DNA of 64,000 nucleotides, taken from contig JBITNC010000001.1 of the NCBI GenBank assembly GCA_050084985.1, positions 19,654,001 to 19,718,000 on the forward strand, given 5' to 3'. Below the pieces are notes generated by a model. It did not search any database and had not been told where the DNA came from. It saw only the letters and a list, made by a program, of their open reading frames with translations. Numbering within the stretch: the first letter of the stretch is position 1; every line of letters starts with the position of its first letter. Positions 24,149 to 31,904 of this stretch are shown in pieces. The stretch is from Nageia nagi. Taxonomy: Eukaryota > Pinophyta. The translations under genes and the position numbers were made by a program.

Positions 24149-24156
24149 TGACATCA
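24149..24156. promoter_or_regulatory. bZIP-type palindrome in the left LTR (TGACATCA)
   Basis: The right LTR has the intact palindrome TGACGTCA at the same place, so this is its CG-to-CA decayed form. Related TGATGACATCA and GATGTCA words recur several times in both LTRs. TGACGTCA binds plant bZIP factors of the TGA/CRE type (family knowledge); use here is inference. Confidence 0.5.
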
Positions 24157-24353
24157 CAGAGGATAAGATAGTCGCGTTTTGCTAAAGACCGAAGTCCGGA
24201 GATGATGATGTCAGTAGTTGGTGTTGAAAAGTCCGAAAGGCCACGTAGATACATTGGAACTCTCTTTCGGAGTCCGGAGATGATGACATCATGCAGGAAG
24301 CATTTTACTCTGCTTCCGGAGTCCGAAGAAGATGATGTCAGCAGTTGGTGTTT

Positions 24354-24468
24354 AAAAGTCCGGAGATAAAAGTCCAGAGATAAAAGTTTGGAGACAAAAG
24401 TTCGGAGATAAAAGTCCAGAGATAAAAGTTCGGAGATAAAAGTGCGGAGATAAGAGTCCGAAGATGAT
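24354..24468. repeat. 14-bp tandem array in the left LTR
   Basis: About eight copies of a unit like AAGTCCGGAGATAA with variants (ccag, ttgg, ttcg, gcgg). The right LTR carries the same array at 29572-29687. Confidence 0.9.
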
Positions 24469-25195
24469 GACATCATGCGGGAAGCATTTTACTCTACTTC
24501 CAGAGTTCGGAGATGATGACATCATGGTGTATACAATAAAGAGTCCGGGATTATCAGAAATATCATTATGAAGAAGAAAAGAGTCCGGGATTATCAGAGA
24601 TAATTAGATACTATCAAATCTCCGAAATCAGTGGAGGAAGAGCTATACGTGTTTGAACAAATCTGTTTGAGCAATAGGAGCATTCGTCAGTTACAGCAGT
24701 TGCAGACTCAAATAGTGAACTCCCTTTGGTGCAGAAGCAGTTACAAACAAGGATTCCTTTTCAGTTTGTATTTGATAACGTGTAATGATAGGAACAGTTT
24801 CTTGGGGTTTTCTTGATGTGTAACGGTTTTCAAAGAGAAGCAATGTATGAAAAGAATGAATTGTAGATTCTGTTTTGTAGAGGAAAGAAGTGTGGGTGAA
24901 GTGGTGCGCGAAGAGAAGTGTGTAGAGTGAAGTGCCGGAGTGGAGGCAATAGTGTGTGATGAGATGTGCGTGTAGAGAAGTGCGAGAGAGGAGGTAATAG
25001 CATGGAAGAGGGGAGTATCAGGAGCATGTGAAGTGAGCAAACGTATATGCAGATAGTATAGTGATTGTTTAACTATGTTACTTTGGAGCTGTGTGCAGAG
25101 ATCAAACAAGTGAGCATTAGAGCTAGACCATTGAGGGTCTTCTAGAATTGTATTCCTTCCTCCCTTTTGAATGTTGTCTCAAGTGGGTGCTTGAT

Positions 25196-25430
25196 AAGTG
25201 GTAGTTGGTGCTACCCTTCATAGTTGGTGCTGTGAATTTGAGAGCTGGAGTTGGTGCTCCAAGCAGTAGGTGCTGCTATTCTCAAAGTGGTAGTTGGTGC
25301 TACCCTTCACAGTCGATGCTGTGAATTTGAGAGCTGGAGTTGGTGCTTCAAGCAGTAGGTGCTGCTATTCTCAAAGTGGTAGTTGTTGCTACCCTTCACA
25401 GTTGGTGCTGTGAATCTATAAGCTTTCTTT
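25196..25430. repeat. 89-bp tandem array near the end of the left LTR
   Basis: Units starting at 25196, 25285 and 25374 share 'aagtggtagttggtgctacc', 'gtgctgtgaatttgagagc' and 'gcagtaggtgctgctattct'. The third is partial. The counterpart is at 30413-30650. Confidence 0.9.
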
Positions 25431-25641
25431 AATGGCTGGATTTGGATTGGTTTCCAAGCAGTCATTTTTGGGGATGTAGCCAATCTGGTGAACCTCGTTA
25501 CATCTGGTGTTGTGTGATGTACTGGTGTGCTTGTTCATTTCTCTCTGGCTTTTAATCTGTCTTTATTTAAGAAGATTACATTGATTATTTTTATATACAC
25601 TGATTCACCCCCCCTCTCAGTGTCACTCGAAGTCCAACAAT

Positions 25642-25655
25642 TGGTATCAGAGACA
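25642..25655 (+). other. Primer binding site of element 2 (initiator Met tRNA)
   Basis: TGGTATCAGAGACA follows the LTR by two bases. TGGTATCAGAG is the usual copia site for tRNA-iMet. Confidence 0.9.
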
Positions 25656-25703
25656 AGTTCCTACTTAGGCTATAACAGCTAAGGAGATCCGGGTAGTGGC
25701 ACT

Positions 25704-28124
25704 ATGGCAAGCGGAGAAGGTTTCTCATCTAACAAGGCACCTCTCTTTGATGGAAACAATTATGCTTTCTGGAAAATTCGAATGAAGACTTATCTCAGTG
25801 CATTGGGTTTTGGCACTTGGGATGCTGTTAAAAGGGGTTACACTCCTCCCCCTACAGGTCCATCAAATGAAGCAAAAAGAAAGGCATTTGAATGTGATGC
25901 AAAAGCAAGAAATGCTTTAATGTGTGGTCTTATAGACAGTGAACTGGTGAAAGTTATGGCATGCAAATCTACAAATGAAATATGGAATAAGTTGAAGAGC
26001 ATTCACGAAGGAGATGATAAAGTCAAGGAAGCAAAACTCCAAACTCATAGAGCTCAATTCGAAGTTCTAAAGATGAATGAAGATGAAACCATCGAAGCAT
26101 ACATGTTGAGAGTAAATGAAATTACTAATGCAATCAGAGGTCTTGGAGAAGAAATTGAAGATCATGTCATCGTGAAAAAGGTACTGCGTTCTCTCACATC
26201 TTGCTTTGATTCAAAGGTGTCTGCTATTGAAGAAGCAAAAAATTTGAAAACTTTCAGCATGGATGAAATGCATGGATCGCTGACTGCTTATGAAATGAGG
26301 ATCGGAAAAGCAAAGCATTCAGAAAAGGAAGCAATGTTTAAAGCCAACAATAGTACCAAAGCCAAAATAGATTCTGACAATGAGGAACAATCTGATGAAG
26401 CAGAAGCAAAGTTTGTTAGAAAGCTAAAAAGGGGAAAAGGTAAATATGAAGGCAAGCTGCCATTTAAATGTTTTAACTGTGGTGGTATTGGTCATTTCAT
26501 TTCAAAATGTCCATATAGAAAAACTAATAAAGATGATCAAGAATCATATTTTGAGAAAAACCACAAAATGAAATCTCATGCTCGAAATAGAAGGTCAAAT
26601 AGACAGAGCTTCATATCTAGAAATGAAGGCTCCACTGATGATGATTCCAGTAATGAATCAGAAAAGGAATACAATGGAGCATCATTTATGGCATTTGAAG
26701 AGAAACTGAATAAAGATAATCAAAATGACCAAAAACATAAAAAGGAAGAGACAGATGAAGAAAATGACTGTGAGATTGAGTATGATCTTGAAGAAGAACT
26801 AATAACAGCATTGAATGAACTGGAGAAAGAAATAAAGAAAAATAAGAAACTCTCAAAAAGGTTTGATGATGCAAGTAATATTATAGAAAACTTAAAAATA
26901 GAAGTGGAAGAATCTAAGAGGATAAATGAGAGTTTGGAGGAACAGCTTCTTGTGAAAGTTAAAAATTGCAGTAAGCTCGAAGAAGAAATAACTGGGCTAC
27001 GTATGCAACTAGAGGAAGTCACCAAGAAAATCAGCTCTTTTGAATATCTAGAAGGAAGGTCGACTAAACTCAGCGAAGTCATTAACAGTCAAAGAATGTT
27101 TTCTGATAAATCTGGTCTGGGATATGAACAAGGACAATCTTTCGCTGACACAAAAAGGGAAAACATAAAAGAAACCAAGAAGAAGGAAGGTGGCTCAGGA
27201 CTGGAGGATGATGGCTTCACTCAAGTGCATTCCAAAAGAAGACCCTATGCAGGACCAAGAAGTACTCAGCAACATAATAGATATATCCATCCCTTCAATG
27301 GATACTGTTTCAAATGCAATGCGTATGGACATAAAATTTCTGAATGTAAGTATAATATCACTCCAAGAACCTTTGTTACTAGGAATGCATTCGACCCACT
27401 AATGGAGTATCCTGTTGAGTGTTACAACTGTCATGAATATGGACACATTGCCCGATTCTGCAGAAATAATCATGGCATGAGGTTCTTTCCATCGAGACAA
27501 TTTCCTTCCATAAGACAGAATAAACAGTTTCAGAGCAGTCATCCACAGGAAGAAGAAAAGTATAATAAGAAACAAGAAGCTGAAACAAAAGTAAAACAAG
27601 TCTGGAAAGAAAAGGAGAAACTCAGAAAGGATAAAGAGTCTTTAATTGTTCAAATAGCATTAAAATCTCAAGACAAACCATCACCATGGATATTAGATAG
27701 CGGATGCTCAAGTCACATGACAGGTGACAAGAAGAAATTTCAAAGACTACAGGAATATGAAGGTGGGTCAGTAAGATTTGGAAACAATGATGGCGCACAG
27801 ATTATCGGCAAAGGGACAGTCAAAATAAATGATGGCAAAATCAGATCTGAAGAGGTATTATTTGTTGTGGGACTGAAGCATAATTTGTTGAGCGTCAGTC
27901 AATTATGTGACAAAGGACATGATGTAATTTTCAAAAAGCATGGCTGTGAGATCCGAAGGGCAAATAGTGGTAGACTTGTAGCAGTTGGTACAAGAACCTG
28001 TGGTAATTTATACACCTTATCAGATATTTTAGAGGGATCATGTCTTCTAGGCAAGGAGAGTGATGATTGGCTATGGCATAAGAGCAGTAAGAGATATGCC
28101 CAGTATCAGCAAACCAACAAATGA
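25704..28124 (+). CDS. gag: Gag-protease polyprotein of element 2, 806 codons, open
   Basis: The start ATG lies 64 bp after the LTR in a good context (cactATGG). Residues about 10-200 form the copia Gag (UBN2-like) domain: NNYAFWKIRMKTYLSALGFG and EAYMLRVNEITNAIRGLGEE. Zinc knuckle 1, CFNCGGIGHFISKC, is near residue 255. A long acidic coiled coil spans about 360-455. Knuckles 2 and 3 (CFKCNAYGHKISEC, CYNCHEYGHIARFC) are near 534 and 572. The aspartic protease active site WILDSGCSSHMTGD is near 662. GAG-pre-integrase (NLYTLSD, DDWLWHK) comes last. The frame leaves the true reading near 28085, where a short deletion and frameshift run into TGA 28122. It is the longest intact frame in the window. 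Confidence 0.93.
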   Translation: MASGEGFSSNKAPLFDGNNYAFWKIRMKTYLSALGFGTWDAVKRGYTPPPTGPSNEAKRKAFECDAKARNALMCGLIDSELVKVMACKSTNEIWNKLKSIHEGDDKVKEAKLQTHRAQFEVLKMNEDETIEAYMLRVNEITNAIRGLGEEIEDHVIVKKVLRSLTSCFDSKVSAIEEAKNLKTFSMDEMHGSLTAYEMRIGKAKHSEKEAMFKANNSTKAKIDSDNEEQSDEAEAKFVRKLKRGKGKYEGKLPFKCFNCGGIGHFISKCPYRKTNKDDQESYFEKNHKMKSHARNRRSNRQSFISRNEGSTDDDSSNESEKEYNGASFMAFEEKLNKDNQNDQKHKKEETDEENDCEIEYDLEEELITALNELEKEIKKNKKLSKRFDDASNIIENLKIEVEESKRINESLEEQLLVKVKNCSKLEEEITGLRMQLEEVTKKISSFEYLEGRSTKLSEVINSQRMFSDKSGLGYEQGQSFADTKRENIKETKKKEGGSGLEDDGFTQVHSKRRPYAGPRSTQQHNRYIHPFNGYCFKCNAYGHKISECKYNITPRTFVTRNAFDPLMEYPVECYNCHEYGHIARFCRNNHGMRFFPSRQFPSIRQNKQFQSSHPQEEEKYNKKQEAETKVKQVWKEKEKLRKDKESLIVQIALKSQDKPSPWILDSGCSSHMTGDKKKFQRLQEYEGGSVRFGNNDGAQIIGKGTVKINDGKIRSEEVLFVVGLKHNLLSVSQLCDKGHDVIFKKHGCEIRRANSGRLVAVGTRTCGNLYTLSDILEGSCLLGKESDDWLWHKSSKRYAQYQQTNK

Positions 28125-28493
28125 TATTTGTGATTCATGCAACAAAAAAAAAAAAAAAAAAAAAAAAAACAAACTCGGGCAAAGTTCAAAGTGAAAGAAT
28201 ATCACACAAGCAGACCATTGGAAATCATACACACCGATCTATGCGGACCAATGAGAACACAAAGCGTCAATGGAGATAAGTATTTTATTCTGTTCATAGA
28301 TGATTATTCAAGAATGACTTGGGTGCAATTTTTGAAACATAAATCTGAAGCTTTTGAAATGATCAAAGCATTTAAAAATCAAAAAGGAAGAGTGGCGCAA
28401 GTAGAAGTACAGTTGGATTTTGTTCCAACCACAGAGCAAGTAGCAGACATCTTTACAAAGCCTTTGCCCAAAGGCGTCTTCGAATATCTTTGA
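28125..28493 (+). pseudogene. Integrase start fused to RNase H end by a large deletion
   Basis: ICDSCN is the last part of the integrase zinc region. A run of 26 A follows (28144-28169), then the core start KVKEYHTSRPLEIIHTDLCG (first Asp), YFILFIDDYSRMTWVQF and EMIKAFKNQ. Near 28385 it switches to QLDFVPTTEQVADIFTKPLP, the very end of a copia RNase H. Most of the integrase, the whole RT and most of RNase H are therefore missing, roughly 3 kb by comparison with the family. The reading frames on the two sides of the A run disagree. Confidence 0.9.
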
Positions 28494-28548
28494 AACAAGC
28501 TAGGAGTTGTTGTCTTTCCCAAGCATTAGCTAGTTCTGGACATCACAT

Positions 28549-28755
28549 TCTCAGGGGGAGTGCTTATTTTTCCTTCCTATATTGCTTCTATGTATCCTAT
28601 GTTTGTATACATACTACTGATTTCCTGAGAATGTCGTGTATGGACTCAGGGGGAGTCTGTAAATGCCCTTTGTTATTGTTGACAAAGGGGGAGAGAAAAG
28701 TCCCGATGCAGGTGTCTGATCAAGTGGTGTTACCAACAATTCCAAAGGGGGAGAT
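28549..28755 (+). other. Series of polypurine tracts before the right LTR of element 2
   Basis: CAGGGGGAG near 28550 and 28648, CAAAGGGGGAGAG near 28683, and CCAAAGGGGGAGAT ending at 28755 next to the LTR. Only the last is placed to prime the LTR; the others could be extra plus-strand primers. Confidence 0.8.
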
Positions 28756-30858
28756 TGTTGAGCAAGTGTGATTGTCATTGTTGTCAACACGTGGTTTTGG
28801 CTGTGTCTTCGCGCGAGTTTTTCTAGAGCAGATAAGCAGGCTTCCGGAATGATAGGCAGGCTTCCGAAATGAAGTGATGACGTTCCGAAATGAAATGATA
28901 AAGCAGAGTTGTGGAAAAGTTCGGGTTCTGGAAAAGGTGAGAGTTGTAGAGAAGTTCGGGTTCCGGAGGATATGAGTGATTGTCATGCTATCAATAAGGC
29001 TTTGATCGGGTTCCGGAGGTTTTGACCGGGTTCCAGAGGAGATGAGTGATTGTCATGTTGTCAACACATGATTTTGGTAAAGACCAGGAACCGAAAGCTA
29101 TGAGGTCGGCAAGGAGCGATCAAATAGCTGACGCCAGTGAGTAAAACATTCCTGAGGGAAGAGATGACATCACGGGAAGAACGATGTTCGCATTTGTGAA
29201 TAGAACTGGGTTTCAGAGATGATGAGGTCAGCAAAGAGTGATCAAAGAGCCGGAGCCAGCGAATAAAGCATTCTGGAATGCAGAGATGAGATCGGTAAAG
29301 AAAGATTGAAAATCTGGAGTCCATAAAGTAAATGTCCCGGAAGTAAAATGTTCAGGATTAAAAGGATGACGTCACAGAGGATAAGATAGTCACGTTTTGC
29401 TAAATACCGGAGTCCGAAGATGATGACATCAGCAGTTGGTGTTGAAAAGTCCGAAAGGCCACGTAGATACATTGGAACTCTCTTTCGGAGTCTGGAGATG
29501 ATGACATCATGCGGGAAGCATTTTACTCTACTTCCAGAGTCCGGAGAAGATGATGTCAGCAGTTGGTGTTTAAAAGTTCGGAGATAAAAGTCCAGAGACA
29601 AAAGTCCGGAGACAAAAGTCCGGAGATAAAAGTCCGGAGATAAAAGTTCGGAGATAAAAGTGCGGAGATAAGAGTCCGGAGATGATGACATCATGCGGGA
29701 AGCGTTTTACTCTACTTCCGGAGTCCAGAGATGATGACATCATGGTGTATACAATAAAGAGTCCGGGATTATCAGAAATATCATTATGAAGAAGAAAAGA
29801 GTCCGGGATTATCAGAGATAATTAGATACTGTCAAATCTCTGAAATCAGTGGAGGAAGAGCTATACATGTTTGAACAAATCTGTTTGAGCAATAGGAGCA
29901 TTCGTTAGTTACAGCAGTTGCAGACTCAAATAGTGAACTCCCTTTGGTGCAGAAGCAGTTACAAACAAGGATTCCTTTTTAGTTTGTATTTGATAACGTG
30001 TAATGATAGGAACAGTTTCTTGGGGTTTTCTTGATGTGTAACGGTTTTCAAAGAGAAGCAATGTATGAAAAGAATGAATTGTAGATTCTATTTTGTAGAG
30101 GAAAGAAGTGTGGGTGAAATGGTGCGCGAAGAGAAGTGTGTAGAGTGAAGTGCCGGAGTGGAGGCAATAGTGTGTGATGAGATGTGCGTGTAGAGAAGTG
30201 CGAGAGAGGAGGTAATAGCGTGGAAGAGGGGAGTATCAGGAGCATGTGAAGTGAGCAAACGTATATGCAGACAGTATAGTGATTGTTTAAATATGTTACT
30301 TTGGAGCTGTGTTCAGAGATCAAACAAGTGAGCATTAGAGCTAGACCATTGAGGGTCTTCTAGAATTGTATTCCTTCCTCCCTTTTGAATGTTGTCTCAA
30401 GTGGGTGCTTGATAAGTGGTAGTTGGTGCTACCCTTCATAGTTGGTGCTGTGAATTTGAGAGCTGGAGTTGGTGCTCCAAGCAGTAGGTGCTGCTATTCT
30501 CAAAGTGGTAGTTGGTGCTACCCTTCACAGTCAGTGCTGTGAATTTGAGAGCTGGAGTTGGTGCTTCAAGCAGTAGGTGCTGCTATTCTCAAAGTGGTAG
30601 TTGGTGCTACCCTTCACAGTTGGTGCTGTGAATCTGTAAGCTTTCTTTAATGTCTGGATTTGGATTGGTGTCCAAGCAGTCATTTTCGGGGATGTAGCCA
30701 ATTTGGTGAACCTCGTTACATCTGGTGTTGTGTGATGTACTGGTGTGCTTGTTCACTTCTCTCTGGCTTTTAATCTGTCTTTATTTAAGAAGATTACATT
30801 GATTATTTTTATATAACATGATTCACCCCCCCCTCTCAGTGTCACTCGAAGTCCAACA
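28756..30858 (+). repeat. Right LTR of element 2
   Basis: It has the same ends as the left LTR and the same internal arrays (14-bp at 29572-29687, 89-bp at 30413-30650). Differences from the left LTR are mostly C/T and G/A. Confidence 0.97.
29367..29374. promoter_or_regulatory. bZIP-type palindrome TGACGTCA in the right LTR
   Basis: Perfect 8-bp palindrome in aaaggaTGACGTCAcag. The left LTR has TGACATCA at the same place. Confidence 0.55.
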
Positions 30859-30863
30859 ATAAT
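30859..30863. repeat. Target site duplication of element 2, right copy
   Basis: ATAAT, identical to 23533-23537. Confidence 0.9.
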
Positions 30864-31637
30864 TACTCAATCAGCTACAATGCTTATTCACTATCAATAA
30901 GAAGGAGTAATAAACAACATGTTAAAAGGATTATAGCTCTATGGACATGGCTATTTAGAAATTACAAATTCTTAGATAGTCATGTTGATTAGTACTTATT
31001 CACTGTGTAATCTAGCATAGTTGTAGCATTTATGTAAATAGTGCTATTTTAGTTATTTCATTTAATGCTAGCAATTATGTATATTAATAAAACCCAACCA
31101 CCCAAGGAGGGGGGGAATTTGTATAAATAACTAGCTTTTAAAAATTAGAAAGGTCAAACATTTTAGCAAATTTGCCAAAATCTATAAGAGCTATTCACAT
31201 ATGATAATATAAATAGAAAATGCTTTGCCCTCTTGCAACAAAGTGACTATTATTACTTTTGTAAGTGTTATGTGTGAAATGTTTTCTTCAAATTATGGCT
31301 ATGTATTATGATTGTGAGACCCTAGGTGCAAGATAGTTTGCTATTCTTAATACTAGCTATGGATTGCTACCTATTTTGCAATGCTCAAGTTGTAAATTTT
31401 TTATTTTAGCTATTTATTTACTTATCTATTTCTTGTAACTCTTCATCCTTTTATTCCTTTCCTATTACTTTTAACCTTGAACATATATAGAAACTAGCCT
31501 ATAAACTAAAGATTGTGAAAAAAACCAAAATAAGCACATCCCCACCACTTTCTACTCTTTCAAGGAACCTACTATTGTGGGCAATGGAGAACATGACCAG
31601 ACCAAACCCTTCAAGGTTATGCTATCCTAATCAACAG
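30864..31637 (+). repeat. Continuation of the element B LTR-like sequence
   Basis: AT-rich DNA without a supported gene. With 22440-23537 it would form an LTR of about 1.9 kb. A TATA box lies at 31208. It ends abruptly at the truncated LTR of element 3. Confidence 0.45.
31208..31215 (+). promoter_or_regulatory. TATA box in the element B LTR-like region
   Basis: TATAAATA in ataatataaatagaaaatgc. This position would fit an LTR promoter; no partner copy is available to confirm it. Confidence 0.4.
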
Positions 31638-31887
31638 TCACACACCAATTTTTGGAGTAAATTTATGCTATAGGATAGTGTTTAGGAGAAACGTGTAGGA
31701 GGATTGTAAAAGTTCATATTTGTTAAGAAGAGAGATCTAGTTAATGGATGTACTCTTAGTTGGAGGAACCACTTACATCTTATGTTATCTTTGTGAGATT
31801 GCTTTGCAAGTTTGTTAGATATGTATTGTGAGCTTTCATGTGATTTTAGGAATATAGAGTTGTTTAGTTTATATTACATCTCTCACA
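31638..31887 (+). repeat. Left LTR of element 3, 5'-truncated
   Basis: It matches 45151-45387 closely (cacacaccaattt, gtttaggagaaa, ggaaccacttacatcttatg). The upstream 248 bp of the right LTR, including the TATA box, are absent on this side. Confidence 0.9.
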
Positions 31888-31889
31888 TT

Positions 31890-31904
31890 TGGTATCAGAG
31901 CTCC
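31890..31904 (+). other. Primer binding site of element 3 (initiator Met tRNA)
   Basis: TGGTATCAGAGCTCC two bases after the LTR end. Confidence 0.9.

Larger units (their letters stand above)
23538..25639 (+). repeat. Left LTR of element 2
   Basis: It begins TGTTGAGCAAGTG and ends GAAGTCCAACA. It carries a 14-bp array (24354-24468), palindromic TGACRTCA sites and an 89-bp array (25196-25430). Reverse-strand frames such as 24024-24476 come from these repeats and are not genes. Confidence 0.97.
23538..30858 (+). mobile_element. Element 2: copia LTR retrotransposon, internally deleted
   Basis: LTRs of 2102 and 2103 bp, a 5-bp duplication ATAAT on both sides, an initiator-Met PBS and several polypurine tracts define a complete insertion of 7321 bp. 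Inside, one 806-codon ORF encodes Gag and protease. Integrase is cut after its first part and joins directly to the last residues of RNase H. The LTRs differ by roughly 3 percent over the first 390 bp by eye, mainly at CG/TG/CA positions. Large LTRs plus a Gag with coiled coil and extra zinc knuckles resemble the SIRE/Maximus branch; that placement is inference. Confidence 0.95.
17191..31637 (+). mobile_element. Element B: old gypsy relic, interrupted by element 2
   Basis: An integrase core fragment (17194-18000) continues from the left flank of element 1, so element 1 inserted into this element's integrase. A long degraded sense ORF (18600-22435) and LTR-like, repeat-rich DNA follow (22440-23537 and 30864-31637, split by element 2). 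The pol motifs suggest Ty3/gypsy. The left part lies beyond the window, so the LTR pair cannot be checked. The right limit at 31637 is where the sequence joins the truncated LTR of element 3. Confidence 0.7.

Noticed and set aside
24024-24476. 150-codon minus-strand frame in the left LTR, repeated at 29242-29694
   Set aside because: It is translated from the 14-bp array and its flanks. The repetitive SDFYLRTF-type pattern follows the DNA repeat, and no start or domain supports a gene.
26686-27082. Minus-strand frames of 62 and 120 codons
   Set aside because: They lie opposite the coiled-coil part of the open Gag ORF; the Ser/Leu-rich reading mirrors Glu/Lys codons.
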